Origin: Phycisphaerae bacterium | Lineage (GTDB): Bacteria; Planctomycetota; Phycisphaerae; UBA1845; Fen-1342 | Assembly (NCBI GenBank): GCA_030428945.1 | Contig: JAUIEC010000008.1 | Coordinates: 62,001 to 126,000 of the forward strand | DNA: 64,000 nucleotides | Direction: 5' to 3' | Part shown: in pieces, positions 34,809 through 43,839 of the stretch | Position numbering within the stretch: position 1 is the stretch's first letter | Layout: each line of letters starts with the position of its first letter | Translations under genes and position numbers: made by a program | The notes under the pieces: generated by a model | The model's input: only the letters and a program-made list of their open reading frames with translations | Databases searched by the model: none | Told to the model about the DNA's origin: nothing

Positions 34809-34870
34809 GGGGCCCATTGTAACACGCGACGTGCTGCCCGACGCCAAGGCCCGGGATCAACGAGGACGCA

Positions 34871-35863
34871 TCATGCTGTGGCCACCGGCGTCGGTGTCGG
34901 AAGAAACGGATCCGCGAGGATATCGACGGAAGCGACTCCGGCGATGAAGAGCGCTCGTTGCAGCTTGCTGACGATCGCGGGGTCACCGCACAGAAAAGCC
35001 CGTGGCGCCGCGGCCAGCGATTTGGTCACCTCGTGAGCACAGGCATCCAGTGGTTGATTGGTGATTGGCCCGACGTCGGAGCCCTCCAGAGCGCACAGAT
35101 GCAAGCGGAGTTGCCCCTCCGTCGCGCGGCAGAGCTCACCAAGTTCATCAATCAAGTAGAGGCGGTCCGCTCGCAGCGCCCCCTGCAGCAGGTGAATCGG
35201 GCCGCGGTGCCCTTGGGCGAGCGCATCGCGCAGGATACCCCACAGGGGCGAAAGCCCGGTTCCTGTCCCGGCCAGGATCAGCGGGCGATCCACGTCGCCG
35301 TCGTCTCCGGGCAGGTAGTAGCAGGTTCCGTTCGGGCCACGCACCTCAAGCTCCGCGCCTGGTTGAAGAGTGCAGAGCCAGTTGCTCACCAGCCCGCCGG
35401 GAATACGGCGCACATGTATCTCGAGGAAGTCCTCGGCCGTGACGCTGGCCAGCGAGTAGCTCCGCAGCGCGCCGTCCGGGTGGCGGACGTTGACGAACTG
35501 GCCTGGCCGGTAGGCAAACGAGTCGCGCGCGACGAATCGCAACCTGGCGATTCCCTCGCCGATGGATTCGCTCGACTGCAGCACGCACCTGATCGGCGCG
35601 GCGCCGGCCACGCTGGACAGTGTCACGCGTTCTTTCGGATACGCCTGGCAGGCCAGAAAGAATCCCTGTTCGGCCAGCGAGGGCTTGAGGCCGGCCTGTG
35701 CGTCCGGCGGCGCGGGCGTGCCCTGAACCAGGCAGGCCTGGCAGTGTCCCGCCCGGCAGGAGTGATCCACCGGGCGCTCGTGGCGCAGCAGGCAGTCGAG
35801 CACGGACTCCCCGGGAAGCAGCGGCAGGTTTTCTCCGTCGATGGTTACGGTCGGCGCAGTCAT
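34871..35863 (-). CDS. 2Fe-2S ferredoxin-FAD/NAD(P)H reductase
   Basis: 330 residues. An N-terminal plant-type 2Fe-2S ferredoxin has the cysteines CRAGHCQACLV plus a fourth in GFFLACQAYP. Next is an FAD-binding domain (RSYSLAS) and an NAD(P) domain (LAGTGTGLSPLWGIL, LCGDPAIV). This is the layout of phenol-hydroxylase and methane-monooxygenase-type reductases. Its start overlaps the haemoglobin stop (ATGA), so it is translated with it. It probably supplies electrons to the truncated haemoglobin to recycle it after NO oxidation. Confidence 0.85.
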   Translation of the reverse strand: MTAPTVTIDGENLPLLPGESVLDCLLRHERPVDHSCRAGHCQACLVQGTPAPPDAQAGLKPSLAEQGFFLACQAYPKERVTLSSVAGAAPIRCVLQSSESIGEGIARLRFVARDSFAYRPGQFVNVRHPDGALRSYSLASVTAEDFLEIHVRRIPGGLVSNWLCTLQPGAELEVRGPNGTCYYLPGDDGDVDRPLILAGTGTGLSPLWGILRDALAQGHRGPIHLLQGALRADRLYLIDELGELCRATEGQLRLHLCALEGSDVGPITNQPLDACAHEVTKSLAAAPRAFLCGDPAIVSKLQRALFIAGVASVDILADPFLPTPTPVATA

Positions 35864-36225
35864 CGATTCAACACGTCCTTTCGTGTCGATTCGGCGAGGG
35901 CGGCGACTTCCTGAACTTCAGCCTGGCCGACGCCGAGTGACTCGAGCGTCGCGGTCAGATGTTCGACAACGGCATCGACGTGTTCATCCGCGAGACCACC
36001 GTCGACGAGGTGCTTGTGCGCCTGACGCAGGTCCTGGCCTGAATACTCGGCCGGGCCGCCGGTCACGAACGTCAGAAACGAACGCTGTTTGGCGATCTGC
36101 GCATCCATGTCGACGCCTTCGAAGAACTTCGCGACGCGATCATCCGTCAGGATGCGACGGTAGAAGTCATCGACGGCCGCCTGCATGGCCGGGGCGCCAC
36201 CGAGCCTCTCGAACAATGAACTCAT
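35860..36225 (-). CDS. Group 1 truncated haemoglobin
   Basis: 121 residues. The ATG at 36225 is preceded by GAGGAG at 5 bases. It shows the trHbN pattern: LFERLGG, the B-helix FY (DDFYRRILTD), FLTFVTGGP and the proximal His segment AHKHLVDGGL. Such proteins convert NO plus oxygen to nitrate when a reductase is present. Being coupled to a ferredoxin reductase and next to an NsrR-like repressor makes NO dioxygenase activity the best guess. Confidence 0.88.
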   Translation of the reverse strand: MSSLFERLGGAPAMQAAVDDFYRRILTDDRVAKFFEGVDMDAQIAKQRSFLTFVTGGPAEYSGQDLRQAHKHLVDGGLADEHVDAVVEHLTATLESLGVGQAEVQEVAALAESTRKDVLNR

Positions 36226-36305
36226 TTCTTCTCCTCGTGATTGCAAAGCGGAAAAGCGACTCGCTCTGCGGGTGCAACGTTGTTGTCCAGTTCCTGACCG
36301 CCAAA

Positions 36306-36326
36306 ACTGGTATTGTCAATACCAGT
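36306..36326. promoter_or_regulatory. Perfect palindromic operator
   Basis: ACTGGTATT-GTC-AATACCAGT is a perfect 9-3-9 inverted repeat at the shared edge of the haemoglobin operon and the divergent MarR-like gene. It overlaps the haemoglobin -10 box, fitting a repressor site. The binding protein may be the NsrR-like or the MarR-like regulator. Confidence 0.75.
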
Positions 36327-36352
36327 ATAAGAGCGGATGGTGCGTCCAGCAA
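36325..36352 (-). promoter_or_regulatory. Promoter of the haemoglobin-reductase operon
   Basis: TTGCTG (36347-36352), a 16-base spacer and TATACT (36325-36330) on the minus strand, with the palindrome covering the expected transcription start. Confidence 0.5.
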
Positions 36353-36984
36353 GCCGCGCGCGTCGACGGAAACACTGGGCGGCTGCACCGGCTGGAGTCA
36401 GTGCGGGCCTGGCGGTCATCGCGGGATCGGCCGCTCCAATCGGACTGGGCGGCCTGGCCGAGCAGCTTGCGATCACCGCCGGGACGACGAGTGCGACGGT
36501 AACGACTCTGGTCGGGAAAGGGCTTGTCGCGAAACGCCGACGAAAAACAGACCGGCGGGAAGTGCAACTGAAACTGACGGCGAAAGGAAAGCGGGTGGCT
36601 GCATCCGCGGGAGAGTGGCCGGAGGCAGTCCTGGCTGCTGCGGCGGCACTTTCCCAGGGCGATCAGGCAGGCCTTGTTCGAGGACTGATTGCCTTGATTC
36701 GCGAGTTACTGGAGCGCGGGGCCGTTCCTACCGCGCGCATGTGTGTGGGCTGCCGGTTCTTTCGGCCAAACGAGTATCCGACTGGAGCGAAGCGCCATCA
36801 CTGTCAGTATATCGATGCACCGATTGGTGACAGTGATTTGCGTGTCGAGTGCGCCGAGATGGAGCCAATTGAAGCAGAACTCGCCCCGCGCTTGTGGAAC
36901 TTATTCGTTAAAGGCAGATCGCTCGGTACAGAGCTGCAGATGCCTGAAGAACAGGAAATGCGGGGAAGAGGGCGTGTGCGATGA
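36337..36984 (+). CDS. MarR-like regulator with a cysteine/histidine tail
   Basis: 215 residues. The winged helix is at about 40-100 (LAEQLAITAGTTSATVTTLV, then KRRRKTDRREVQLKLTAKGK), as in MarR proteins, though the N-terminal dimer helix looks short. An in-frame stop 9 bases upstream fixes the start region. The C-terminal part carries C-x2-C and H-x-C (CVGCRFF and HHCQYID), a likely metal or Fe-S site. It starts 10 bases after the palindrome and is divergent from the haemoglobin operon. Redox sensing is plausible. Confidence 0.7.
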   Translation: MVRPASRARRRKHWAAAPAGVSAGLAVIAGSAAPIGLGGLAEQLAITAGTTSATVTTLVGKGLVAKRRRKTDRREVQLKLTAKGKRVAASAGEWPEAVLAAAAALSQGDQAGLVRGLIALIRELLERGAVPTARMCVGCRFFRPNEYPTGAKRHHCQYIDAPIGDSDLRVECAEMEPIEAELAPRLWNLFVKGRSLGTELQMPEEQEMRGRGRVR

Positions 36985-37083
36985 GATCGCGAGCTTGAAA
37001 CCTGTCGCTTTTCGAAGTCGTTGCTCGGAGCCGGTGGACCGGCTCCGAGTTGTTTTCCCGCGGACAAACAAGGAGCCATTACC

Positions 37084-37323
37084 ATGTCGACGAAAGCCAC
37101 ATTCTACCATGCTGGATGCCCGGTGTGTGTTGACGCTGAGCGGACCGTGGCCGAAGGACTTGATCGGGCGCGATTCGATGTAGAGATCGTGCATCTGGGC
37201 GATCACGCTGATCGAGTTGCTGAGGCTGAGAGATTCGGTGTGAAGTCTGTGCCCGCCCTCGTCATTGACGCGCAGGTCTATCACATCAACCACGGTGCTG
37301 ATCTGTCGGCACTCAAGGGTTGA
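37084..37323 (+). CDS. Glutaredoxin-like thioredoxin-fold protein
   Basis: 79 residues, ATG after CAAGGAG. The fold starts with ATFYHAGCPVCVDAE, giving a CPVC redox motif at the start of the first helix, and has the cis-Pro turn SVPAL. It looks like a small thiol-disulphide or metal-handling protein. It follows the MarR-like gene on the same strand and ends at a strong hairpin. Confidence 0.75.
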   Translation: MSTKATFYHAGCPVCVDAERTVAEGLDRARFDVEIVHLGDHADRVAEAERFGVKSVPALVIDAQVYHINHGADLSALKG

Positions 37324-37339
37324 CCTGAAATCCGGCGAA

Positions 37340-37365
37340 GGGCTTCGGCGAACAAGCCGAAGCCC
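37340..37365. terminator. Hairpin after the glutaredoxin-like gene
   Basis: GGGCTTCGGC and GCCGAAGCCC form a perfect 10-bp stem with a 6-base loop, without a T-run, between convergent genes. Confidence 0.5.
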
Positions 37366-37606
37366 GCGCGCTGTTGCATGACTCCGGTGGGCGTGCTCCC
37401 AAGTCTCCAGCGGCAAGTCACTGCAGCCCTGGCATAAGCGAAGTGCAATCACTTCGCCGAGCTGCCCGGTGCCGTCTTGGCCCGGATCGTCGCAAGACAC
37501 GAAAAGTTCGGTCGGCCCGTGGCAGCGCTGGCTGGCACCGCGGATCATCGTCGGACAAACGGACGCCAGCGTTGTGGGACGATCGGCGCCCTGCCGCTGA
37601 GGGGTG
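37366..37606. other. Intergenic region between convergent genes
   Basis: About 240 bases after the hairpin up to the TDT transporter stop. No convincing gene or signal seen. Confidence 0.3.
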
Positions 37607-38719
37607 TTAACGGACCAGGCCCTCGTCCCCCCGCCTGGCCAGCAGGCGCGTCAGGACTTCGTGAGCCAGCCCGAGAAAGGCGGTGGCCCAAGCGGCCAGC
37701 GCGATCCAAAGGAAGACGGCCGCGATGGATGCGAGGAAGGGCAGGTCGATTGCTTCAGCCAGGCGCCAGGTACAGGCCGTGTACATGCCGAGCGGAAAGA
37801 CGGCGCCCCAGTAGAGCGGGTCGTATGCCAGCGGGAAGCGGCGGAATCCGTGCCGCCAGACGCCGAGGATCACCAGCATCGGAATCCACCACGTGGCGGT
37901 GGCCCAGAAGAACAGCGTGAATCCCTTCAGAAAGGGAAGGAACTGCTGCAACAGGGCCGAGCCAGGCGTTGCGCTGATGAGCATGGTGCCGGCCAGCGTG
38001 GAGATCGCCATGGCGCCCATGTTGATCCAGTACGGTGGCGCGAGCTCGGACGGTTCGAGCGGGAAGAAGGTGTAACGATAGAAGATCAGCGAAATGATCC
38101 AGATGTAGAGCATGCCGCCGCCAAGCCACATCGCAAGCGAGAAGAACAGCGCGAGTTCCTGACTGTCCGGATGAAGGCCATGTGCGAGCTGAGTGCCCAG
38201 GACGCTGACGGACTGCGTGGCGACCACCGCCACCAGCCAGCCGCCGTTGATTCCCTTTGCCAGCGCGGGCTTGTTGGCCTTGACGGTCAGGATCGTGAAA
38301 ACTGTGTAGGTCAGCAGGCACCACAAGACGATTCCCAGGCACCACAACGCCGTTGCGATGGATCGATTCGACAGGACCAGCAGGAACTGGCTACCGAGCA
38401 CGCACGTGCCGGCCACGGTTGTGAAGAAGCCCACGCAGCGCCCGTGGTCGAAGAGGTCGGCGAGCATGCGACCTGCGAACAGCGTAGCGCGCACGACGGT
38501 AAGCGTTACCAGGACCACATAGAAGACGACGTTCAGAACGAGCAGGCCGTGCCCGATGGCGCCCAGGCCCAGGAGATGCGACGCAATCGAAACGATCCCC
38601 GTCGCCATCACCAGTGCGAAGTACGCCGGGTGCAGTCCCGCGACCCCATCGAGGATACGGGGCCAGACCGCTGAAGCAGACGGCGTTGCCTGGGATGGGG
38701 GCTCGCGCGAAGGGCTCAT
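37607..38719 (-). CDS. TDT-family (TehA/SLAC1-like) membrane transporter
   Basis: 370 residues. The start at 38719 overlaps the upstream stop (ATGA), and a longer in-frame start is less likely. About ten hydrophobic spans are visible, beginning with FALVMATGIVSIASHLLGL, which is typical of the tellurite-resistance/dicarboxylate transporter family of five helical hairpins. Family members move small anions such as nitrate, chloride, sulphite or malate. In this operon, anion movement linked to the nitrate-reductase-like complex is possible but unproven. Confidence 0.8.
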   Translation of the reverse strand: MSPSREPPSQATPSASAVWPRILDGVAGLHPAYFALVMATGIVSIASHLLGLGAIGHGLLVLNVVFYVVLVTLTVVRATLFAGRMLADLFDHGRCVGFFTTVAGTCVLGSQFLLVLSNRSIATALWCLGIVLWCLLTYTVFTILTVKANKPALAKGINGGWLVAVVATQSVSVLGTQLAHGLHPDSQELALFFSLAMWLGGGMLYIWIISLIFYRYTFFPLEPSELAPPYWINMGAMAISTLAGTMLISATPGSALLQQFLPFLKGFTLFFWATATWWIPMLVILGVWRHGFRRFPLAYDPLYWGAVFPLGMYTACTWRLAEAIDLPFLASIAAVFLWIALAAWATAFLGLAHEVLTRLLARRGDEGLVR

Positions 38720-38937
38720 CGCTCCAGCCGGTACAGTTGCCACAGCAGGCCGGTATTCAAAAGGAAGCAAACCAGACTGGCCCCGGCCGCGGGCCAGATA
38801 ACCGCCTGGTCGCCACCCAGATGGGCGTTCATGGTGGCGGTCAGCAGCCAGAGCTGCAGGACGACCAGAATGAGAACGATGCAGAGGATCCCCGAGACGA
38901 TCGTGGTGAGCTGTTCACGCTTGGCGCTGCGCTTCAT
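38716..38937 (-). CDS. Small two-span membrane protein
   Basis: 73 residues, linked by ATGA overlaps to the Rieske gene before and the transporter gene after. Two membrane helices (IVSGILCIVLILVVLQLWLL and WPAAGASLVCFLLNTGLLW) are joined by a short polar loop. It is probably an accessory subunit of the neighbouring membrane redox complex. No family recognised with confidence. Confidence 0.6.
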   Translation of the reverse strand: MKRSAKREQLTTIVSGILCIVLILVVLQLWLLTATMNAHLGGDQAVIWPAAGASLVCFLLNTGLLWQLYRLER

Positions 38938-39476
38938 GTTGTTCGCTCCTCGACGCCCTCGGCGTAGAGTTGTCCGTCACGTGATGCGATCAGAATCCTG
39001 GGAAGCGGGCGGCGCGGCGGTCCGGCCAGGGGCCGGCCGGTCGTCAGTTCGAAGAAGCCATGGTGACACGGACACCGGAAGACCCCCGCCGCAACGTCCG
39101 GCAGCACAGCGCACGACAGGTGCGTGCACTTGCTTCCGTAAGCCAGAAAGGTGTCCTCGGCCGTTCGAACCAGCAGGCAGGCGTCGTGCGGACCGGGATA
39201 GTTGAACGATACGGCGGTGCCGACCGGGATGTCACCGACGGCTGCGATCCGCCGCGACTCGAACTTGCGGCCGCGGCGTAGCGTGTTGAGCATTCCGATC
39301 CAGCCCTGCCCCACGACGAAGGCAAAGCTGGTCAGCACCATGAACTTCGTGAAGTCGCGCCGCGCGACGTAGTTATCCTCTGGCACATCGATCGGAAAGT
39401 CGCGCCGCCACTTCGGTTGCTGATCCCACGGGGCGCCATCGGGTGTCAGGACGGGCAGTGATACGTTCTTCCGCAT
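38934..39476 (-). CDS. Rieske [2Fe-2S] protein
   Basis: 180 residues. One membrane helix (~46-65) is followed by the Rieske domain with box 1 C117-T-H119-L-S-C122 and box 2 C135-P-C137-H138-H. Ligands are C117, H119, C135 and H138, with C122/C137 forming the usual disulphide. Anchored in the membrane, it can pass electrons between quinol and a partner. It sits in an operon with an Fe-S ferredoxin, a molybdoenzyme and a cytochrome b, so it is probably an electron-transfer subunit of that complex. Confidence 0.88.
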   Translation of the reverse strand: MRKNVSLPVLTPDGAPWDQQPKWRRDFPIDVPEDNYVARRDFTKFMVLTSFAFVVGQGWIGMLNTLRRGRKFESRRIAAVGDIPVGTAVSFNYPGPHDACLLVRTAEDTFLAYGSKCTHLSCAVLPDVAAGVFRCPCHHGFFELTTGRPLAGPPRRPLPRILIASRDGQLYAEGVEERTT

Positions 39477-39480
39477 GCGC

Positions 39481-40119
39481 TTACTCTCCTGTTCGCGGAC
39501 TTGTGCCGATTACGGACAGTGCGATGCGCCGTCCGGTCGGCCCGGCTTCCATGGCCGCGGTGACGTCGACGTACTCCGGCCTGGATTCCGGGACCATCAT
39601 GTGGACCCTGGTCGTGACCACCTGTTCTCCGAAGCGGAAGCGATTAATCGATTGCGCCTGCGGTCGCAGGGCCTCGATTTCCTCGTGTGTTCCGAAAAAC
39701 AGCGCCTGGCTCGGGCAGACGCTGGCACACATCGGCTTCTTGCCGACCGAGGTGCGGTCGTAGCACATGTCGCACTTCATCATCAGCTCGAGCTCGACCT
39801 TCATTTTCGGTACGCCGAACGGGCAGGCGAGCACGCAGTTGCTGCATGCGATGCAGTGCGGCTTGCGGGCACTCTGAACGACACCGTCGGCCGATCTCTT
39901 GATCGCATCCGCCGGGCAGACCTCCGCGCACGTGGGCGAGTGGCAGTGCATGCAGATCACCGGTGCCGTCTGTGTCGACTGGGCGCGATCGACGTACTCC
40001 AGATGGATCATCGAGTGGCCCTTGTGGGTATCACACTCACCACACGCCTGAACACACGCCTGGCACCCAATGCAGCGGCTTGGATCAATGAAGAAGTCCA
40101 TGTTCTCGGGAACTGCCAT
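39481..40119 (-). CDS. 4Fe-4S dicluster ferredoxin (DmsB/NrfC/FdhB-like)
   Basis: 212 residues with four cysteine clusters: [11 protein letters not shown], the [14 protein letters not shown] block, [14 protein letters not shown] and [21 protein letters not shown]. They should hold three to four [4Fe-4S] clusters. Such subunits relay electrons between a membrane cytochrome and a molybdopterin enzyme. The molybdoenzyme gene lies 33 bases upstream in transcription order. No signal peptide is seen, so the complex may be cytoplasmic-facing. Confidence 0.88.
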   Translation of the reverse strand: MAVPENMDFFIDPSRCIGCQACVQACGECDTHKGHSMIHLEYVDRAQSTQTAPVICMHCHSPTCAEVCPADAIKRSADGVVQSARKPHCIACSNCVLACPFGVPKMKVELELMMKCDMCYDRTSVGKKPMCASVCPSQALFFGTHEEIEALRPQAQSINRFRFGEQVVTTRVHMMVPESRPEYVDVTAAMEAGPTGRRIALSVIGTSPRTGE

Positions 40120-40152
40120 GACTGTCCTCTGCGGGCCAACTTCCGGCGCGAA

Positions 40153-42399
40153 CTAACCCTGCTGCGGTTCCAACTGCTCCGCATACTCTGGTGCGTGTTC
40201 CGCTTTGCGCAGGCGTACCGCGCAGACTTTGTATTCGGGGATCTTCGAGATCGGATCCTGGGCCGAGATCGTCAACTGGTTGGCACTCTTTCGACCGGGC
40301 CAATGGTACGGAATGAAGACCGTGTCCGGCCGGATGGTCGTCACGACCATGGCCCGCAGAGTGCAGTCACCGCGGCGCGACTCGGCCGTGACCCAGTCAC
40401 CGTCCTGCACGCCGAGCGATTCCGCCAACTGCGGATGCATTTCGATGCGCGGTTCGGGATACTGATCCACCAGCGGGCCGATGCGCCGCGTCTGCGTTCC
40501 CGACAGGAACTGGCTGACGACCCGGCCCGTCGTCAGGATAACGGGGTATTCCTGGTCAACGTCCTCGGTCGGCGGCGTGTACTCGGCGACGTTGAAGCGT
40601 GCCCTGCCGTCCGGGAAGTAGAACGGGCCGGCGCCCGTTGCGATCGGGTTCCAGGCACCCGGCTCGAACAGGCGCGGTGTACCGGGGTGGTCGTCGCTCG
40701 GGCACGGCCAGAACACGCCGTATTGCTTTTCGATCTTCTCGTAGGTGATCCCGGAGTAGTCTGCGACACCGCCACGCGAGGCAACCCGGAGTTCGTCGAA
40801 GATTTCGCGCGGACTGGAGAATGCGAGGCCGTGCGGGCGCCCGAGGGCCGCGGCGATGTCCTGAATGATCCGCCAGTCCTGCCGGGCCTCGCCGGGGCAG
40901 TCGATTGCCTTGTTGATCTTGATCACACGGCCCTCGGTCTGCGTGACCGTGCCCTCGTCTTCCTCGTGCAGCGATCCGGGCAACACGATGTCGGCGTGCC
41001 GGGCCGTCTCGTTCAGGAAGAAGTCGATCGACACGAAGAAATCGAGCTTTTCGAGCGCACGCCTCACGAAGTTGTTGTCTGGCAGAGAGACAATCGGGTT
41101 GAAGCAGATGCTCAGCAGGCCACGGATCTCGCCGCGGTCGATCTTTCGAATGATTTCGTAAGCGTCCACGCCCCGGCCGGGAAGATCATCAGGCTCCACG
41201 CCCCAGACCTGGGCGATGTGGGCGCGGTGCTCGGGGTTGGCGATGTCGCGCGCTCCGGGCAACTGGTCGCACTTCTGGCCGTGCTCGCGGCCACCCTGAC
41301 CGTTGCCCTGTCCGGTGATGGTTGCATAGCCGCAGTTCTCCCGACCGATGCGACCCGAAGCGAGCACGATGTTGATCGCGCCCAGCACGTTCTGGACGCC
41401 GTGGCTGTGATGCTCGATTCCGCGGGCATGCATCAGGAAGCTGGTCTTCGCCTGTCCCCACCACTCGGCGGCCTGGCGAATCGATTTCTCGGGGACGCCG
41501 CTGATCCGAGAGGTTCTGGCCGGGGTCCACGTGCTGACGTGCTCGGCCAGTTTCTCGAACCCGGCGGTGTGCTTTTCGATGAAGTCGTGATCCAGCCAGT
41601 CGTGCTCGATCATCAGCTGCAGGATCCCATTGAACAGGGCCACATCGCGACCAGGCTTGACCGGCAGGAACAGGTCACACGTGCGTGCCATGGGCGTGAT
41701 GCGTGGATCGACGACAATGATCCGCGCACCGTTATCGCGAGCCTGCCAGACGTACTCGGTCGTGATCGGAGCGCACTCGGCCACGTTCGCACCGCTGATC
41801 CAGATCACCTCCGCCTTGAGTATGTCGCTCCACGGGTTCGCGGCCCGGTCGATCCCGAACGCCAGCTTGTTGCCGGCGGCCGCACTGACCATGCACAATC
41901 GGCCGTTGTAGTCGATGTTGGCGGTCCGCAGGCAGACGCGGGCGAACTTGCCCATCAGGTACGCCTTCTCGGTCGTCAGGCTGGCGCCGGTCAGGACGGC
42001 GAACGCGTCGTTCCCGTGTTCGGTCTGAATCCGCGCGATCGCGTCGGCCGCAACCCGAACAGCCGCGTCGTACTCGGTAGCACGAAAGCCGCCCGGCGCG
42101 GCCGGGTCACGCTGAAGGGCGTGCAGGAGCCTGTCCGGATGAGAGCCCTGCAGGTAGCGTTTTACGCCCTTGGGGCAGAGCATGCCGCGGTTGAACGGAA
42201 ACTCGTACCACGGCTCGAATCCGACAACCTCGTTGTCCTTTACTTTGAGCTGAATGCCGCACTGTTGGCCGCAGAAGCAGCAGTGCGTGTTTACGACGCG
42301 GTCGGGCTCAATGTTGCTCGCCAGCCGCGTGCCGCTTGCGTAGCCACGGTGCGGCCCGAACCGCTCGTTGACCTTCAGCGTGTCGGGACCCTGCGCCAT
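40153..42399 (-). CDS. Molybdopterin oxidoreductase, NasA/NapA-like catalytic subunit
   Basis: 748 residues, ATG after AGGAGG. The N-terminal [4Fe-4S] site follows C40-x2-C43-x3-C47-x27-C75, and the Mo ligand is probably C169 ([12 protein letters not shown]). The middle has the MGD-binding [13 protein letters not shown] and IVVDPR segments, and the end has the [11 protein letters not shown] MopB C-terminal fold. A Cys Mo ligand and this Cys spacing point to the nitrate reductase (NasA/NapA) and formate dehydrogenase branch. No twin-arginine signal is seen, so cytoplasmic nitrate reduction is the best guess. The complex would be with the 4Fe-4S, Rieske and cytochrome b proteins. Confidence 0.8.
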   Translation of the reverse strand: MAQGPDTLKVNERFGPHRGYASGTRLASNIEPDRVVNTHCCFCGQQCGIQLKVKDNEVVGFEPWYEFPFNRGMLCPKGVKRYLQGSHPDRLLHALQRDPAAPGGFRATEYDAAVRVAADAIARIQTEHGNDAFAVLTGASLTTEKAYLMGKFARVCLRTANIDYNGRLCMVSAAAGNKLAFGIDRAANPWSDILKAEVIWISGANVAECAPITTEYVWQARDNGARIIVVDPRITPMARTCDLFLPVKPGRDVALFNGILQLMIEHDWLDHDFIEKHTAGFEKLAEHVSTWTPARTSRISGVPEKSIRQAAEWWGQAKTSFLMHARGIEHHSHGVQNVLGAINIVLASGRIGRENCGYATITGQGNGQGGREHGQKCDQLPGARDIANPEHRAHIAQVWGVEPDDLPGRGVDAYEIIRKIDRGEIRGLLSICFNPIVSLPDNNFVRRALEKLDFFVSIDFFLNETARHADIVLPGSLHEEDEGTVTQTEGRVIKINKAIDCPGEARQDWRIIQDIAAALGRPHGLAFSSPREIFDELRVASRGGVADYSGITYEKIEKQYGVFWPCPSDDHPGTPRLFEPGAWNPIATGAGPFYFPDGRARFNVAEYTPPTEDVDQEYPVILTTGRVVSQFLSGTQTRRIGPLVDQYPEPRIEMHPQLAESLGVQDGDWVTAESRRGDCTLRAMVVTTIRPDTVFIPYHWPGRKSANQLTISAQDPISKIPEYKVCAVRLRKAEHAPEYAEQLEPQQG

Positions 42400-42401
42400 G
42401 C

Positions 42402-43505
42402 CTATTCCTCCTTGTCGCCGCCGAGCAGGTCGGCGATGTCGCCCGTCCCGCCGGAATCACCGTGGCCGCGGGCCCGGTCCCACAGGCGTCCCTGTGCGAT
42501 CGCCAGCATCGACCGGCGGCAGCGCGGGCAAACCCGCTGGTAGTGTCGGGCCGGGTCATCCGCAATCGCGTAGCGGTAGCCGAGTTTCTGCTCGACCTCG
42601 ATCAGGTCTTCTACGTGCATTTTTGAGGCGTACTCGTCATCGCACCGGACGCAGCGGGCTTGTTCGCCCAGAGCGCCGATGTCGCGGTAGAACGTCACAC
42701 CGAGTTGGGCCGGCCGCTGAAAGATGTGGAAGAGCTTTCCGAATGGCAGCCAGAGCAGAGTGAAGATCACCGTGATCGCGTGCAGAATCGCCAGGAAGTC
42801 GTAGGCATAGCCTCTCATCCAGGTATAGCTGGCCGTCAACATCAACCCCGTGACGCTGATGGCGAACAGCAGAATGAGCGGCAGAAAGTCCTCGCCGAAC
42901 TGCTGCACGGCCCCGGCGCCGTGGTCGCGCATGCGGCGATGCATCGCGATCATCACACCCGGGATCACGAGCAGCGAGGCCCAGACCAGCCCGTGAAACA
43001 GCATGAACCCGCCGAAGCCGTCGACCGCGAAGGTGATCGTCGGGAACCCGAAGACGTAGACCCGGTAGTGTTCGAAGTCGCCGGGCGGCGTCGCGAAGTG
43101 AATCCAGCCGAACACCAGCGGGAAGGTGATCATCGCAGCGATGACACAACCCCACATGATCAGCCAGTGGGCCAGCCAGCGTCGCCGGCCGCGCCGCATG
43201 ATGAAGTTGTTCAGCGCGAACATGCTGATCAGGCGTTTGACCCACTCCCGCAGATTGCGGGCCAGGTAGCGGCGATCCAGAAACACCTGCCAGCCGCGCC
43301 GCCAGTACATCTCCGTCGGCGGGCGTTGAAGCCAGATGGCATAGCGATAGGTGATGCCGAACACCGCGAACAACGAGGCGAATGTATAGCCGACCAGGGC
43401 GGCGTCGAAGTGGGCCAGGTTGCGCGAACCGGCGATGATCAGCACCGCCAGGGCGGCCGTGACCAATACGCCCCACAGAGTCGCCTTTGCTGCCGCGAAA
43501 TTCAT
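42402..43505 (-). CDS. NarI-like membrane cytochrome b with C-terminal zinc-ribbon cysteines
   Basis: 367 residues from the ATG at 43505. Five to six membrane helices (for example [40 protein letters not shown]) carry His residues suited to b-haem, as in respiratory nitrate reductase gamma subunits. The soluble tail has two C-x2-C pairs (CVRCDDEY and CPRCRR), a possible metal site for docking. It is the first gene of the operon and should link the quinone pool to the molybdoenzyme. The exact NarI relationship is by layout only. Confidence 0.7.
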   Translation of the reverse strand: MNFAAAKATLWGVLVTAALAVLIIAGSRNLAHFDAALVGYTFASLFAVFGITYRYAIWLQRPPTEMYWRRGWQVFLDRRYLARNLREWVKRLISMFALNNFIMRRGRRRWLAHWLIMWGCVIAAMITFPLVFGWIHFATPPGDFEHYRVYVFGFPTITFAVDGFGGFMLFHGLVWASLLVIPGVMIAMHRRMRDHGAGAVQQFGEDFLPLILLFAISVTGLMLTASYTWMRGYAYDFLAILHAITVIFTLLWLPFGKLFHIFQRPAQLGVTFYRDIGALGEQARCVRCDDEYASKMHVEDLIEVEQKLGYRYAIADDPARHYQRVCPRCRRSMLAIAQGRLWDRARGHGDSGGTGDIADLLGGDKEE

Positions 43506-43839
43506 GGGTTGTTCGTCCTGGCCGGTGGTGCAAGCGGCACCCCACAAAGGCGGGAGCCGTCGGACAAGAGGTTATCAACCCGCGGTGTACGATACAACCG
43601 GGCCCCCGTTTCTATGCTCATGCTCGGTCCTTCGCCTTGTCTCGGCTGCGGTGTCGACGCTGCGACTCGCTCCAGCGTCCGCGGTTGACTGGGCGCGTAC
43701 CTCGGCGTCCTGAACACTGAAAACTGAAAACCAACCGCTCGATCCCACGCAAAGCAGTCACGGACCTCCCCATTTTCACCCTTTCACTCCTTCACTTTTT
43801 CACGGCCGCAACAGCGCGATTTGATCCGTCAAACAGAAC
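43506..43839. other. Intergenic region with short tandem repeats
   Basis: It should hold the promoter of the redox operon. It contains degenerate octamer repeats (ACTGAAAA near 43715, TTTCAC-type at 43777-43803). No clear promoter is seen. Confidence 0.4.
43777..43803. repeat. Degenerate octamer repeat (TTTCACNC type)
   Basis: About four degenerate copies of an 8-bp unit (TTTCACCC, TTTCACTC and similar). The reverse complement appears at 46855-46890. Confidence 0.55.

Noticed and set aside
39475-42543. A frame of about 1000 codons on the plus strand opposite the molybdoenzyme operon
   Set aside because: It is a GC-rich shadow frame: composition is Arg/Gly/Val/Asp-heavy, no domain is seen, and the minus strand encodes clear proteins.
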